From Lachnospiraceae bacterium (lineage in GTDB: Bacteria > Bacillota > Clostridia > Lachnospirales > Lachnospiraceae): DNA of 34,720 nucleotides. The notes beneath the pieces are model-generated. The model searched no databases and was not told the DNA's origin. It was given only the letters and a program-made list of their open reading frames with translations. The stretch covers positions 1-34,720 of the forward strand of contig JAGAMG010000031.1 of NCBI GenBank assembly GCA_017624835.1. The letters run 5' to 3'. Position numbers and translations under genes: made by a program. Below, piece by piece: positions 7,032 through 15,520 of this stretch (the first letter of the stretch is position 1; the number at the start of each line of letters is the position of its first letter).

Positions 7032-8093
7032 TTATTTTTTCTCGCGCAAGCGTACTACATTGGCAGCTTTACGGCGTCGTTCGTCTTCTTGAGCGGCATA
7101 GTGTTTTCTTGTGGTATTAACATCCTGATGTCCAAGAACGTCTGCCACCAGATAGATATCGCCGGTTTCCTGGTACAAAGTAGTTCCGTAGGTGCTTCGA
7201 AGCTTATGAGGCGTGATTTTTTTAAGCGTGGTTACTCTGGAAGCATACTTTTTTACTAGGTTTTCTACGGAACGAACTGCCATTCTGCGATTTTGCAGGG
7301 ACAGAAATAATGCATTTTCATGTCCTTCTTCCGGAATGATATGTTCCCGTTCCTCCAAATAATCCAAGAGAGCAGTTTCAACCTCTTCTCCGAAGTAAAT
7401 TACAGCTTCATATCCGCCTTTTCTTCGGATTTTTATTCCACCCACATCAAAATTGACATCTGTAATATCAAGTCCTACACATTCGGATACACGGATACCT
7501 GTTCCCAGTAGAAGTGTAAGGAGAGCAACATCACGTATTCTGGTTTTTTTGTGATATTCTAATTCTTTTTTGGTTAGCTTCGTACCTGCCTCCACCTGAT
7601 CAAGCAAAATAGCAACTTCATTAGGTTCCAGACGAATAATTTCTTTTTGATGTTTTTTAGGCATGGGTACAAGAGCTGCGGGATTTTTTTCTATCAGCTC
7701 ATTTTCAAAGTAGTAATTATAAAAGCTTCGTAGAGAAGCCAGCTTACGTTCTTTTCCACGTTCATCATTGGTGATATCCTTGCCGTCTTTTTGATACAAT
7801 GTAATATATTCCAAAAATTCTTCAATATCCATGCGGGTAAGCTGTGCCAAAATATCTAAAGATATGTCTTTTATATCCATTTTTGCACAAATACTGTTTT
7901 TGGTATGAAGAAATTCAAAAAACAATCGGATATCATAGGCATAAGCTAATCTGGTTCTTGTAGAAGTATAATCCTCAATACCCCTGAAATAGGTACGACA
8001 AAAGGAAGGCAGGGTATCAAGAACTGCTCTGAATTTTAAGATATTTTGTTTGTTTTGTTCATCATGGTAATTATCTGATTTTATTACTGCCAA
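7032..8093 (-). CDS. Tyrosine recombinase (XerS-like site-specific recombinase)
   Basis: A 353-residue tyrosine recombinase. The N-terminal SAM-like DNA-binding domain (about 25-140) is followed by the catalytic domain with Arg201 (GTGIRVSE), Lys225 (RRKGG), His296 and Arg299 (HKLR), His322 (GHQD) and nucleophile Tyr332 (KHY), so all active-site residues are present. The N-terminal layout and length recall XerS, the single chromosome-dimer recombinase of streptococci, more than XerC/D. No phage genes or attachment repeats lie nearby, so a housekeeping or regulatory role is more likely than prophage integration. The start is a TTG at 8093 inside the end of the upstream ttcA-like gene (23-bp overlap). 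The only upstream purine-rich stretch is a modest GGACGG, and no ATG is available near the N-terminus. Confidence 0.85.
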   Translation of the reverse strand: MAVIKSDNYHDEQNKQNILKFRAVLDTLPSFCRTYFRGIEDYTSTRTRLAYAYDIRLFFEFLHTKNSICAKMDIKDISLDILAQLTRMDIEEFLEYITLYQKDGKDITNDERGKERKLASLRSFYNYYFENELIEKNPAALVPMPKKHQKEIIRLEPNEVAILLDQVEAGTKLTKKELEYHKKTRIRDVALLTLLLGTGIRVSECVGLDITDVNFDVGGIKIRRKGGYEAVIYFGEEVETALLDYLEEREHIIPEEGHENALFLSLQNRRMAVRSVENLVKKYASRVTTLKKITPHKLRSTYGTTLYQETGDIYLVADVLGHQDVNTTRKHYAAQEDERRRKAANVVRLREKK

Positions 8094-8811
8094 AGTATTC
8101 CGTCCATCCTTTCAGGTTCCCGTTTTGGATTGCGGTAAACATTCTTTCTTTTACACCGGGATTTTCAAGATTTAACTGTCTAAGGAGATTTTTGATATAT
8201 TCTCTTTTAGTATGTCCATCAGCTGGGCAGGGGCTTTTTACTACGGGTACATTATATTTATTTACAAAACCAATTACATCCACCTCATTCATATACATAA
8301 GAGGTCTGATAACTGTTAAGTCCATTCTATCTAAATAGGTTACAGGGGAAAAGGTATGAAAACGACCTTCAAAAATTAAAGACATCAGCATGGTCTCTAC
8401 CACGTCATCCTTATGATGGGCGTAGGCTACTTTATTGCATCCGGTCTGTTTAATGGCTTCATTTAAAGCCCCTTTTCGCATTTTTGCACAAAGGGAACAG
8501 GGATTGCTTTCCTTGCGATCCTCAAAGATAATTTGGGCAATATCTGTTTTTACGACAGTATATTCCACCTGTAATTCCTCGCACAAGGCCTTTATTTTGT
8601 CCAAATTTAGATTTTGAAAGCCCAGGTCAACTGTAACAGCATGAATAGTAAAATGCTTGGGATAAAAGCGTTTCAGTCCATGCAGGGCATACAGAAGAGT
8701 AAGGCTGTCCTTTCCGCCGGATATGCCTACTGCAATTTTATCTCCTTCTTCAATCATATGATAATCGTCCACTGCTTTACGGACATAACTGAGTACCTGT
8801 TGTAATTTCAT
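8071..8811 (-). CDS. TtcA-like tRNA 2-thiolation protein (PP-loop ATPase)
   Basis: A 246-residue N-type ATP pyrophosphatase of the TtcA/TilS group, which activates a tRNA base with ATP for sulfur insertion. In TtcA this gives 2-thiocytidine at position 32. The PP-loop SGGKDS is at 31-36. Cys105 and Cys108 (CSLC) with Cys195 (SPCPADG) match the cysteines that hold the iron-sulfur cluster in TtcA-type enzymes. The AHHKDD block (131-136) is also family-typical. The start is ATG 8811 with AAAGGA six bases ahead, and a GTG five codons upstream lacks such support. The reading frame overlaps the recombinase start by 23 bases, so the two are probably co-translated. The base modified in this organism is inferred only from the family. 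Confidence 0.9.
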   Translation of the reverse strand: MKLQQVLSYVRKAVDDYHMIEEGDKIAVGISGGKDSLTLLYALHGLKRFYPKHFTIHAVTVDLGFQNLNLDKIKALCEELQVEYTVVKTDIAQIIFEDRKESNPCSLCAKMRKGALNEAIKQTGCNKVAYAHHKDDVVETMLMSLIFEGRFHTFSPVTYLDRMDLTVIRPLMYMNEVDVIGFVNKYNVPVVKSPCPADGHTKREYIKNLLRQLNLENPGVKERMFTAIQNGNLKGWTEYFGSNKIR

Positions 8812-8844
8812 AGAAATTCCTTTCACAATATATATTCTTCATTT

Positions 8845-8873
8845 ATTTTATACTTTTTCCATAGGGGTTACAA
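8845..8873 (-). promoter_or_regulatory. Putative promoter of the ttcA-like/recombinase operon
   Basis: On the minus strand, TTGTAA (8868-8873), a 17-base spacer and TAAAAT (8845-8850) lie about 35 bases ahead of the ATG at 8811. Confidence 0.6.
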
Positions 8874-8907
8874 TTACTTTTTTGTAAAAAAAAATCTATG
8901 AAAACTT

Positions 8908-8924
8908 TATAATATTTCGAAATA
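8908..8924 (+). promoter_or_regulatory. TATAAT element fused to a 12-bp palindrome ahead of rubrerythrin
   Basis: TATAAT (8908-8913) shares its last T with a perfect palindrome, TATTTCGAAATA (8913-8924), in the 184-bp region between the divergent ttcA-like gene and rubrerythrin. No -35 with normal spacing is visible (TTGTAA at 8882-8887 is 20 bases away). It could be an operator for a redox or metal-sensing repressor. It does not fit the PerR consensus well. Confidence 0.35.
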
Positions 8925-8995
8925 AAGAAATAATCTCATTTTTTACGGAAATACTTACCATGTAAAATAAATTTTATAAGTAAAAGGAGTCAGAT

Positions 8996-9607
8996 ATGGC
9001 AGTAGAATTTAAGCAAAGTGAAACAAAGGACAATTTGATGCGTGCATTTGCAGGAGAAAGTCAGGCTAGAAATCGCTATACTTTTGCAGCATCTCAGGCG
9101 AAAAAGGATGGTTTACACGTAATCAGTGCTATTTTTGCCTTTACGGCATCTCAGGAAAAGGAGCATGCTGAAATTTTTTATAATCATTTAAAGGAAATGG
9201 CAGGAGAGAACATCATAATTGATGGCGGATATCCTGTTGATATTTCAGACAGTATAGCAGATTTATTACGCATGGCTCAGCATAATGAATACGAAGAGCA
9301 CGAACCTGTATATAAGGCTTTTGGTGAAAAAGCAAAAGAGGAAGGCTTTGAAAAAGTAGCGGCATCCTTTTTACAGATTGCGGAAATTGAAAAGACTCAT
9401 GGAGATCGTTTTGGAAAGTATGCGCAGCTTTTGGAAGAGGGAAAACTTTTTGTTTCTGATGTAGAAACCGAATGGATGTGTTTAAACTGCGGTTATGTAT
9501 ATAAAGGAACAAAGGCTCCTAATATTTGTCCGGTATGTAAACATGATCAGGGCTATTTTATTCGTTTTGAATTGGCACCATATGAAGAAAAGCGTCAAAA
9601 TATGTAA
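8996..9607 (+). CDS. Rubrerythrin (oxidative-stress peroxidase)
   Basis: A 203-residue cytoplasmic rubrerythrin, a non-heme iron peroxidase that reduces hydrogen peroxide in anaerobes. The ferritin-like diiron domain (1-145) carries Glu21 (GESQARNRY), the ExxH pairs Glu54/His57 (QEKEHAE) and Glu132/His135 (EIEKTHGDR), and glutamates around 98-103. The rubredoxin domain follows with Cys162/Cys165 (CLNC) and Cys178/Cys181 (CPVC). Both iron sites are complete. AAAGGAG precedes the ATG at 8996. The gene appears to stand alone: a promoter-like element for the next gene lies after it. It supports an anaerobic lifestyle. Confidence 0.96.
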   Translation: MAVEFKQSETKDNLMRAFAGESQARNRYTFAASQAKKDGLHVISAIFAFTASQEKEHAEIFYNHLKEMAGENIIIDGGYPVDISDSIADLLRMAQHNEYEEHEPVYKAFGEKAKEEGFEKVAASFLQIAEIEKTHGDRFGKYAQLLEEGKLFVSDVETEWMCLNCGYVYKGTKAPNICPVCKHDQGYFIRFELAPYEEKRQNM

Positions 9608-9624
9608 TATTTAAAAACCTTAAC

Positions 9625-9653
9625 TTGTAGTAGGGGCGGATTAAGTGTATTAT
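9625..9653 (+). promoter_or_regulatory. Putative promoter of the AI-2E-family/dtd operon
   Basis: TTGTAG (9625-9630), a 17-base spacer and TATTAT (9648-9653) lie 43 bases upstream of the ATG at 9697. Confidence 0.5.
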
Positions 9654-9696
9654 ATTATTATAGAAAAATGATGTTACCAAAGAAAGGAATTCTTAT

Positions 9697-11013
9697 ATGA
9701 AATTCAATCTTAATAACAAATATTTTAGGTGGGGACTGACAGCATTTTTAGTAATAGTAGCCAGTATTTGCTTTTATTATCTAATGTTTCATGCATCTAA
9801 TATTAAAGCGGCTGTTAGTATTGCAGTTAACTTAATATTGCCAATTATGTTTGGTTTTGTGATAGCTTATTTGATGACACCGCTTTTAAATCATATTGAA
9901 TATTATATATTAATTCCTTTCTTTAAATGGATAAAATTAAAGGAAACGTCAAAAACAAAAGGGCTGATAAGAGGAATTGGTATAACGCTTACAAGCTGCT
10001 TGGTTTTTGCAGTAATTTATCTGTTATGTTCCATGATGCTTTCACAGATTGTCCCCAGTATCATGAATATTATATCTAATTTTGATACCTATATTACCAA
10101 TTTTACAGTCTGGATTAATGGAATATTGGAAGATAATCCTACTTTAGGAAATTATGTAAATCATATGATTAATAAATATTCCGTAGAATTGGAAAATTGG
10201 TTGAATGGTACTGTTTTAACAACAACGAGTGAATTAATTAAGAGTCTTTCCCTTAGTGTTATCAGCGTAGTAGGCGTTTTATGGGATTTTATTATTGGAT
10301 TTATTATTGCAGTGTATGTACTTATCAGTAAAGAAAAATTTGCCGGACAGGCAAAAAAGATTGCTTATGCAGTATTTGAGAAGAGTACTGCTAATGTGGT
10401 AATCCGAAATTTTCGATTTACTCATAAAACCTTTATAGGTTTTGTTGGTGGAAAAATCATTGATTCCCTGATTATCGGATGCCTTTGCTTTGTAGGAACC
10501 TCGCTTTTAAAAACTCCTTATGCAGTGTTAGTAAGTCTTGTAATTGGAGTTACGAATATTATACCTTTTTTTGGACCTTTTTTGGGTGCAGTTCCATGTC
10601 TTATTTTGATTTTTGTAGTAGATCCTTTGAATCCTTTAAATTGTTTATATTTTGCAATTTTTATATTTGCTTTACAGCAGTTTGACGGTAATATATTAGG
10701 TCCCAAAATTCTTGGAGATTCCACAGGTCTTACCGGTTTTTGGGTTATTTTTTCCATCACCTTATTCGGAGGCTTTTTTGGAGTTCCCGGTATGGTTGTA
10801 GGTGTTCCTGTATTTGCTGTTATTTATGCAAGTATCCGTTCCCTTGTAAATGCCTCTCTGGAAAAGAAAAATATGCCTAAGGATACTACGGATTATATTA
10901 ATCTGGCATATGTTGATGAGAAGGGTTATCATGAATATATTCCGGAATATAAACAGAAAAAAATTGCGCGGGAAAACAAAAAGAAAAATCAGGATGATGA
11001 TAAGGAGAACTAA
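9697..11013 (+). CDS. AI-2E family membrane transporter (PerM/YtvI-like)
   Basis: A 438-residue polytopic membrane protein of the AI-2E/PerM family. Hydrophobic segments begin at about 11-30 and 42-62, then near 95-115. They resume around 185-210 and continue to about 385, giving the usual eight-helix pattern with a large loop in the first half. Typical family motifs include [32 protein letters not shown] and [16 protein letters not shown]. The C-terminus is a charged cytoplasmic tail. Members have been linked to autoinducer export, sodium-proton exchange or other small-solute transport, and this sequence does not say which. The ATG at 9697 has AAAGGA upstream. The gene ends two bases before dtd and carries the dtd ribosome binding site in its last codons. 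Confidence 0.9.
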   Translation: MKFNLNNKYFRWGLTAFLVIVASICFYYLMFHASNIKAAVSIAVNLILPIMFGFVIAYLMTPLLNHIEYYILIPFFKWIKLKETSKTKGLIRGIGITLTSCLVFAVIYLLCSMMLSQIVPSIMNIISNFDTYITNFTVWINGILEDNPTLGNYVNHMINKYSVELENWLNGTVLTTTSELIKSLSLSVISVVGVLWDFIIGFIIAVYVLISKEKFAGQAKKIAYAVFEKSTANVVIRNFRFTHKTFIGFVGGKIIDSLIIGCLCFVGTSLLKTPYAVLVSLVIGVTNIIPFFGPFLGAVPCLILIFVVDPLNPLNCLYFAIFIFALQQFDGNILGPKILGDSTGLTGFWVIFSITLFGGFFGVPGMVVGVPVFAVIYASIRSLVNASLEKKNMPKDTTDYINLAYVDEKGYHEYIPEYKQKKIARENKKKNQDDDKEN

Positions 11014-11015
11014 AA

Positions 11016-11471
11016 ATGCGTTTTGTGATACAGCGCGTTAAGCATGCTAAGGTTGAGGTAGACGAAAAAATTATTGGCTCCATTGAACAAGGTTTTTTGG
11101 TATTAGTCGGAATCAGTAATGAAGATACGGAGCAGATTGCAGATAAAATGACCAAAAAATTAATAGGGCTTCGAATTTTTGAGGATGAAAACGGTAAGAC
11201 AAATCTGGATTTAAAATCAGTAGGTGGTGAATTGTTGATTATTTCACAATTTACTCTGTATGCAGATTGCAAAAAGGGAAATCGACCTTCCTTTGTCAGA
11301 GCCGGTGAACCTGAAAAGGCTGAAAAATTGTATCATTATATTATTGAACAATGTAAAAAAGAAATTCCTAAGGTTCAGGAAGGATGCTTTGGGGCTGATA
11401 TGAAGGTTTCTTTGTTGAATGATGGACCCTTTACAGTAGTTTTAGATTCTGATGAAATAGTAACAAAATAA
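11016..11471 (+). CDS. dtd: D-aminoacyl-tRNA deacylase
   Basis: A 151-residue proofreading enzyme that hydrolyses D-amino acids (and glycine mis-charged on tRNA-Ala) from tRNA. The two active-site signatures are present: SQFTLYAD (77-84) and the Gly-cisPro motif region NDGPFT (135-140, Gly137-Pro138), which in the family rejects L-amino acids. The length matches the family exactly. The ATG lies two bases after the upstream stop with AAGGAG inside the upstream gene, so translation is coupled to the AI-2E-family transporter. Confidence 0.96.
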   Translation: MRFVIQRVKHAKVEVDEKIIGSIEQGFLVLVGISNEDTEQIADKMTKKLIGLRIFEDENGKTNLDLKSVGGELLIISQFTLYADCKKGNRPSFVRAGEPEKAEKLYHYIIEQCKKEIPKVQEGCFGADMKVSLLNDGPFTVVLDSDEIVTK

Positions 11472-11484
11472 GCATGTATGTGTC

Positions 11485-11542
11485 AAACCCACACATAACT
11501 ATTCGTTAAAGTTGTCTTTTGCGCATAGTTGGATGTGGGTTT
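11485..11542. repeat. Long imperfect hairpin downstream of dtd
   Basis: AAACCCACACATAACTAT (11485-11502) pairs with ATAGTTGGATGTGGGTTT (11525-11542) apart from a three-base internal mismatch. The loop is 22 bases. No T tract follows on either strand, so it is not a typical terminator. It may stabilise the dtd transcript end. Confidence 0.55.
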
Positions 11543-11598
11543 ATAATATTCCTTTATCATTTGGGTTTTATTCTGTTTCAATAGATTTGACATATAGA

Positions 11599-11644
11599 AA
11601 CCGCCAAAAAACTAAATTAAATAGCTTTCTGGCGGTTATTTTTT
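11599..11644. terminator. Terminator between convergent dtd and the alpha-galactosidase operon
   Basis: AACCGCCA (11599-11606) pairs with TGGCGGTT (11630-11637). It is followed on the + strand by ATTTTTT, and on the - strand by TTTCTATATG. The loop is A/T-rich. It should end the dtd transcript and may also end the glycosidase operon, whose last stop codon lies at its edge. Confidence 0.75.
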
Positions 11645-14072
11645 ATTCCTTTAAGGATTCCATAAAGTACATTCTGGCACAAAAATCTTGAAAAAATCTA
11701 ACATCATTATTATAACCGGTTCCTGCAAATGATTGTTTTAGCTTCACACCATGATACATTAATGTATCCCCATAAGCATAAGTATCTTCAATTTCTCCAT
11801 CCATTTTTACAAACTTGGCAATCAGATTATGCGCTAGGGAATCCTGCTTAATATGAACGGGAGAAACGGTGTTTACCAAATCTCCAAAGCCCTTTAAATC
11901 ATATTTCAGGATGCGGTTGTAAAAATGATATACTTGATTAGAAGCCAGTCCTTTTGCCTGATAATAGCCATATGTAGTGTTTGGCACCACAAGCCGTTGT
12001 AAAATCATGCCCACTGCTTTTTCCTTATCCGGAGAAACACAGGTCCATTCCATGGTATTGCCGGCACCATTCTTAAGAACACTGTAGCCTTGTTGACTTG
12101 TATGGTCACCAAAACTTCTACCTCGACAAAAGGCTCCAAACTGCAGAACCTCTCTCCATTCCTTATAAAGAGCAATCTGTGCTTTGATAGCAGCCATATC
12201 CTCTTTTTTCATATCACAGAAATTACATTCATATCCAAAGATACCAAAGGCAGCCACTGCAAAACGTGTCTCCAAAGGCGTGGTACGCAATGTCTGGTGA
12301 TTTGGACAGGCAGAAACATGCGCACTTACCACTGACATGGGATAGCCATAGCTGTAGCCGTTTTGGATTTCAGCTCTACAAATAGCATCCGTGTTGTCAC
12401 TTGCCCATATTTGAGGAAAATAGCATAAAATGCCTAAATCAAAGCGATTTCCGCCTGAGGCACAGCCCTCAAATAAAATGTGGGGGAAGCTTTTCGTCAG
12501 CTCCTTCATACAACGGTAAAGTCCCAGATAATATCTATGTGCCACCTCGCCCTGACGTTCCGGTGAGAAATTTTGTGAAAAGCAATCCGTAAAGGTTCGG
12601 TTCATATCCCACTTTACATAAGTGATTTCCGCAGAAGAAAAAAGCTTACTCATCTCTTGTATGATGTAATCTTGTACCTCTTCATTGGATAAATCTAAGA
12701 TACGCTGGTTTCGCCCCTCGGAATGAGGTTTATCGGGAATTTGCAGTACCCACTCAGGATGTGCCTCATAGAGACGGCTGTTTACATTTACCATCTCCGG
12801 CTCCACCCAAATACCCAAATCCAAGCTCAATGCCTTGATTTTCTTGCAAAGTCCGTCCACACCCTTTGGCAGCTTTTTTGTATTAACCTGCCAATCTCCT
12901 AGGGAGCTGGTGTCATCATTTCGCTCTCCAAACCAGCCGTCATCCATAACGAATAGCTCAATTCCTGCTTCTTTTCCGGCTTTTGCAAGCCTTAACAGGC
13001 GACTTTCGTTGATGTCAAAATAGGCAGCTTCCCAGCTATTTAAAAGAATGGGACGAGGCTTTCTCTTCCACTCTCCTCTTACAATATGCTCTCGAACAAA
13101 GGCATGCATCTGGCTGCTCATACCGTTATACCCCTTCCTAGAATAGGTCATAACCGCTTCGGGAGCTTCAAAGGTATCTCCGGGATTTAATAGAAAACAA
13201 AATGACTGGGGATTGATACCCGACACAAATCTTGTTTTTCCAAAACCACTTACCTCCAGCGCTTCATAATGATTTCCACTGTAAATCAAATTAAAGCCAT
13301 AGCACTCTCCAAAATCCTCTGTGGTGTGTTCCCTTCCAAGCATTACAAAGGGATTGGCTCTGCTGGAGGAGGTTCCTGTATAAGAAGCATTTACATGTTT
13401 TCCTGATGAAACAAGATTGCTACTTTTGTGCATTTCTCTTGCCCATTCCCCATTAAAGCCGGTAAACACATAATCTGCATCTGAGAAATCCAACTGTAAG
13501 CTCATAAGGCGCTGTAATTTTATCTGACTGTCACTGCAATTACACAGCTTGGCACTTCTGGTAAGAACATCGCAGTCCTCATAAACATAATAATGCAGTT
13601 CCAGCTCCATGTCATATTGCTTATCATACAGTAAGATACAAAGATGCTCTACTTTATTGTTTTCATCATAGGAACCGGGAAGGGTTAAAAAGGGCTCCTT
13701 CCCCTGTGTGATTGTAAAATCCTTGAATAAAAAGTCCGAGGTGAAGCTACCATCCTCATGTATAATTTCAAGAAAGGGTTCCCTGATATCTCCTTTTCCA
13801 TAGGAGGACATTTCCAGACACATATCCTCCAAAGAGAAGTTTTTGTGTTCTCCATCATATACATTGGTATTACCGGGAGCAAAGGAATGTTTTTCCAGGA
13901 GACATTCTGTTAATCGAGTATTGATGTCAGAATTCTCCTGATACACGGGGTTATATAGGGTTATTCTGGAGCCATAATATAAATGCTCCAAATGTCCGGT
14001 TTCTGTTACCCTAAAAGCATATGTAGTATTAGGGGTGCTTAATTCAAAGGTAAGATTCTGTTCTCTAATCAT
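11643..14072 (-). CDS. Alpha-galactosidase, glycoside hydrolase family 36
   Basis: An 809-residue GH36 enzyme that releases terminal alpha-galactose from melibiose, raffinose-type sugars or galactomannan fragments. An N-terminal beta-sandwich (about 1-330) is followed by the catalytic barrel with WEAAYFDI, VMDDGWFGERNDD (375-387) and GIWVEPEMVN. The nucleophile is Asp489 (YVKWDMNR), then EGCASGGNRFD (535-545), and the acid/base is Asp559 (WASDNTD). There is no signal peptide, so it acts inside the cell on imported sugar. The ATG at 14072 has AGGAGG upstream. It is the last gene of the TetR-GH2-symporter-GH36 operon, 32 bases after the symporter. It is longer than many clostridial GH36 enzymes (about 730), and the extra length is spread out with no recognisable added domain. 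Confidence 0.95.
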   Translation of the reverse strand: MIREQNLTFELSTPNTTYAFRVTETGHLEHLYYGSRITLYNPVYQENSDINTRLTECLLEKHSFAPGNTNVYDGEHKNFSLEDMCLEMSSYGKGDIREPFLEIIHEDGSFTSDFLFKDFTITQGKEPFLTLPGSYDENNKVEHLCILLYDKQYDMELELHYYVYEDCDVLTRSAKLCNCSDSQIKLQRLMSLQLDFSDADYVFTGFNGEWAREMHKSSNLVSSGKHVNASYTGTSSSRANPFVMLGREHTTEDFGECYGFNLIYSGNHYEALEVSGFGKTRFVSGINPQSFCFLLNPGDTFEAPEAVMTYSRKGYNGMSSQMHAFVREHIVRGEWKRKPRPILLNSWEAAYFDINESRLLRLAKAGKEAGIELFVMDDGWFGERNDDTSSLGDWQVNTKKLPKGVDGLCKKIKALSLDLGIWVEPEMVNVNSRLYEAHPEWVLQIPDKPHSEGRNQRILDLSNEEVQDYIIQEMSKLFSSAEITYVKWDMNRTFTDCFSQNFSPERQGEVAHRYYLGLYRCMKELTKSFPHILFEGCASGGNRFDLGILCYFPQIWASDNTDAICRAEIQNGYSYGYPMSVVSAHVSACPNHQTLRTTPLETRFAVAAFGIFGYECNFCDMKKEDMAAIKAQIALYKEWREVLQFGAFCRGRSFGDHTSQQGYSVLKNGAGNTMEWTCVSPDKEKAVGMILQRLVVPNTTYGYYQAKGLASNQVYHFYNRILKYDLKGFGDLVNTVSPVHIKQDSLAHNLIAKFVKMDGEIEDTYAYGDTLMYHGVKLKQSFAGTGYNNDVRFFQDFCARMYFMESLKE

Positions 14073-14104
14073 GGGATAACCTCCTAAGGAACTTTTGTTC
14101 TTTT

Positions 14105-15475
14105 TTATTCCTTTATCGCATCATTGATTTCCGCAATCTTTTCATCAGTAAGAATATATTTTTTGTGGAAATACCATACTGCAGCTACCAACCCGAAAAT
14201 CGGAATTACCGTCATGGTCATACGAAGACCGATTACAGAGCTTTCCCCGGAAGCTTCCACTATTTCGGTTACATTTGTAGTATCGGAGCTTAAATTACAA
14301 ATACTAAGACATACAGAGGCAATTAATGCAGAAACACCGGATGCCAGCTTTACCACAAAGGTCTGCATGGAGAAAATAACACTTTCATCTCTACGGTTAT
14401 TTTTCCACTGACCATAGTCCACCGTATTGGCAAGGAAAACAGTGGTCAATACCGTCAGGCAGCCGTTTGCCACGAAAATAAAGAATCCGGGAATAAACAA
14501 TATAAATACATTTGACATATTGGTAAAGGTCAGCGCCAGCAATACGGCATATCCCACTACTGCCATGATAATACTAATATAGAAAATCCTTATAGTATTG
14601 AAAAATTTGCGAAGCAATGGGAAAAATAGCATCATGGAAAGAATCTGCATTGCTCCGCCAAAGGTGTTAAACAAGGTATAGGCATTATGCCAGCCCTCTC
14701 CACCCATATCATATTTGAAAAAGTAAATAACCAGGTTAGATGTAATATAAATGGCACTGTTAATTAAAACAATGGTAATTACAACCGTCATTGCCTGATC
14801 GTTTTGGAGCAGTGCCTTAAACATTTGACCAACGGAAGGACTATCTACGTCGACAGTGGATTTTTCTTTGATATTTAAGCAGGTAATGCCAATAAATATT
14901 ACAAATAAAACGGCAATGATAAGGGAAAATAATTGGAAACCAACTCTTTCATTTCCCTGTCCCAATATATAAACGCACTGCATGGTAATAATGGTAACAA
15001 TGGCTGAACCAACACCTGCGCAGGAACGGGCAAGGGTTGAGAGTCCTTCTCTCTCTTTACCGCCCTGAGTAAAAGCAGGAATCATGGACCAATAAGGAAT
15101 ATCCATCATGGTATAGGTAACGCCCCAGAGAATGTAGGTAACTGCAGCGTAAACAACCAGGTCACCCCCCTTTAATATCGTGGGGGCTGCAAACATAAAA
15201 TAAAGTACTCCGGCATTTAAAAGAGTTCCAATTAACAGCCAGGGTCTGAATTTACCCCATTTGGTACGGGTTTTCGCCACAATCACACCCATAATAGGAT
15301 CGTTAAAAGCATCAAACACTCTTGCAGCCATTAAAATAATCCCCATCGCAAAAGCATTTACCCCTAAAATATCCTGATAATAATACAATATATAGCTTGC
15401 AGAAAGCATGTAAACCATATCTTTTCCTACAGCACCCAGACCATAGGAAAATTTTTCTTTACCCGTTAGTTTCAT
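14105..15475 (-). CDS. MelB-type glycoside:cation symporter (GPH family)
   Basis: A 456-residue twelve-helix sugar transporter of the glycoside-pentoside-hexuronide family, homologous to melibiose permease MelB. The cation-site block RVFDAFNDPIMG places Arg52, Asp55 and Asp59 at the same numbers as in Escherichia coli MelB, followed by the loop TRTKWGKFRPW. This supports the ATG at 15475, which has AAGGAG upstream, over an ATG seven codons earlier that lacks a ribosome binding site. It lies between a GH2 and a GH36 glycosidase, so its cargo is probably a galactoside. Coupling to sodium or protons is inferred from the family. Confidence 0.93.
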   Translation of the reverse strand: MKLTGKEKFSYGLGAVGKDMVYMLSASYILYYYQDILGVNAFAMGIILMAARVFDAFNDPIMGVIVAKTRTKWGKFRPWLLIGTLLNAGVLYFMFAAPTILKGGDLVVYAAVTYILWGVTYTMMDIPYWSMIPAFTQGGKEREGLSTLARSCAGVGSAIVTIITMQCVYILGQGNERVGFQLFSLIIAVLFVIFIGITCLNIKEKSTVDVDSPSVGQMFKALLQNDQAMTVVITIVLINSAIYITSNLVIYFFKYDMGGEGWHNAYTLFNTFGGAMQILSMMLFFPLLRKFFNTIRIFYISIIMAVVGYAVLLALTFTNMSNVFILFIPGFFIFVANGCLTVLTTVFLANTVDYGQWKNNRRDESVIFSMQTFVVKLASGVSALIASVCLSICNLSSDTTNVTEIVEASGESSVIGLRMTMTVIPIFGLVAAVWYFHKKYILTDEKIAEINDAIKE

Positions 15476-15520
15476 AAGATTTTGTCTCCTTCTCATTTTT
15501 TTATTCAGATTGAATTCATT

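Noticed and set aside
7032-8093. Tyrosine recombinase as the sign of a prophage or integrative element
   Set aside because: No phage, conjugation or excisionase genes, tRNA target or flanking direct repeats are visible, and the neighbours are housekeeping genes.
9697-11013. Quorum-sensing AI-2 exporter as a definite function
   Set aside because: The family name is historical. No luxS or lsr genes lie in the window, and members transport other solutes.
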